A stretch of 64,000 nt of DNA from Micropterix aruncella (taxonomy: Eukaryota > Arthropoda > Insecta > Lepidoptera > Micropterigidae). A program made the position numbers and the translations under genes. How positions within the stretch are numbered: position 1 is the first letter of the stretch; the number at the start of each line of letters is the position of its first letter. Positions 63,071 through 64,000 of the stretch are shown here, in pieces. The notes under the pieces are model-generated. The model searched no databases and was not told where the DNA came from. It worked only from the letters and a program-made list of their open reading frames with translations. Location: NCBI GenBank assembly GCA_944548615.1, contig OX155964.1, positions 15,240,484-15,304,483 of the forward strand, read 5' to 3'.

Positions 63071-64000
63071 TAATAGATGTGTTTCTTGCTAATCCAAAAT
63101 TTTTATGGCGAATCATTTAGTTATTTCTCGATTTAAAATTTAAAGCCATAATTACTCGTACTTCATAATTGCACCGTGAATTATAGAGAGCATATCGATA
63201 TTGCAAGAGTTAGAGAGATAGTAAGAGCGAACGATAATGTAAGAGCGATGGTTAGCGTTTAGTATCGTGCCGGTAGTTTTAATTGATATACTTAGTACGT
63301 CTTGAGAAAAATTACATATATTCGTATCCTAAACGTACAATTAGATCCACGCTAACTTTCTCACCTCCAAACGAAAGTAAAATTGAGTAAGTAAGACCGA
63401 TTGGTCAGGAGTGGCTATTTCTGTAAATTACAGGTATTTGAGCGTCGGACCTTGAAGAGAGTTGACGCAAATTTCACGCTTCGTTGGCAATTTGTTAAAT
63501 ATTAATATTGCGGGCAACTGGTCGTGAGAGATCGCTTTTCCATAATATCGAGAGACTGAGCAAAAAGGTAACGATTCGGCTCGGGTCGTTGAATAGTTAA
63601 AGAGTTTTGAAGCTGGCGTTTAGGGTCTACGTACGTAGAATTAAAACTTACGAATTTTAAGAATAGTTACCGCTGGCTAACCAGTATACGAGTACTATAT
63701 TGGGTTAGAACATGACCTTGTGTATCTGATTAATTTCGCATTTTGTCTTAGAAAGTATAGAAGAAATACAAATATATTTAGTAGATATGTAAGACCTAAA
63801 ATGCACAAAAATATATTTCCGATTGGAGATCTAATATATTTCAAGAATCCAGTATATGACTTAAGAGATTTGGATAATGCTGAATTCTTATTCCAAGAGC
63901 ATCCTAATGTAAAATAACAGAAAATTCATTATAATCAACTTTGCCAAAGAGCGTAATTTTTATTTTTATTTTTATCGACGACGGCTATATTGCTAGATTT
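63071..64000. other. Right end of window, unannotated
   Basis: No gene or RNA recognised. A short frame at 63720-63917 (ending EFLFQEHPNVK) has sensible composition but no family resemblance and begins with TTG, so it is not called. Confidence 0.35.

Noticed and set aside
63720..63917. 65-residue frame at the right end
   Set aside because: Begins with TTG, no splice or promoter context; could not be supported.

Overview
The window is an AT-rich, repeat-dense piece of an insect nuclear genome, most likely a moth or butterfly. The pointers are spliced genes with GT-AG introns, frequent 'taggtacctac'-type runs, Helitron 3' ends of the CGAAGTTCGCCGGGTCAGCTAG type, many small inverted-repeat elements (MITEs), and protein matches to insect families. 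The order is an inference; the sequence carries no single diagnostic marker. There is no prokaryotic gene organisation.

Two host genes can be read. On the + strand, 2586-6246 is a five-exon gene for a 270-residue secreted metal-dependent hydrolase of the cyclase / kynurenine-formamidase family. On the - strand, running from about 47.2 kb (possibly from a promoter near 56.7 kb) down to a stop at 6412, is a large gene for a GBD-FH3 formin-like protein without an FH2 domain. I identify it as multiple wing hairs (mwh). Eight coding exons join in phase to give 911 residues. Its intron 12512-44698 is 32 kb and holds most of the mobile DNA. The two genes are convergent, with stops 165 bp apart.

At the left end (34-2154) lies a partial copy of exactly this gene junction: the 3' half of the cyclase gene plus the 3' end of mwh. 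Both breakpoints fall inside exons, and the mwh part has a premature stop.

Mobile DNA from left to right: a TA-flanked MITE in the cyclase intron (4371-4802); a hAT-type MITE with 8-bp target duplication (10215-10557); three copies of a 0.3-kb MITE (14298, 44977, 50150); a 2.1-kb hAT element with a perfect 8-bp duplication and a dead transposase (21286-23398); a full-length I-like LINE with both ORFs open and a perfect 13-bp target duplication (24741-30647); a 0.6-kb repeat with an internal hairpin, present twice (34.0 and 35.2 kb); a Helitron on the - strand with a helicase remnant and a 331-bp (TA)n tract (34925 to about 36438); a LINE 3' fragment (37.2-37.8 kb); a 207-bp tandem duplication carrying 5S-rRNA-derived sequence (40700-41113); two mariner remnants (43.1 and 52.2 kb); a GC-rich 0.7-kb repeat in two copies (46.1 and 52.7 kb); a Helitron with a zinc-finger-region remnant (50898-51828); and several long foldbacks (60.9 and 62.9 kb).

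No prokaryote-like 'system' is present. The observations most worth following are the intact, apparently recent LINE, the truncated duplication of a convergent gene pair, and the candidate promoters of the long mwh gene.
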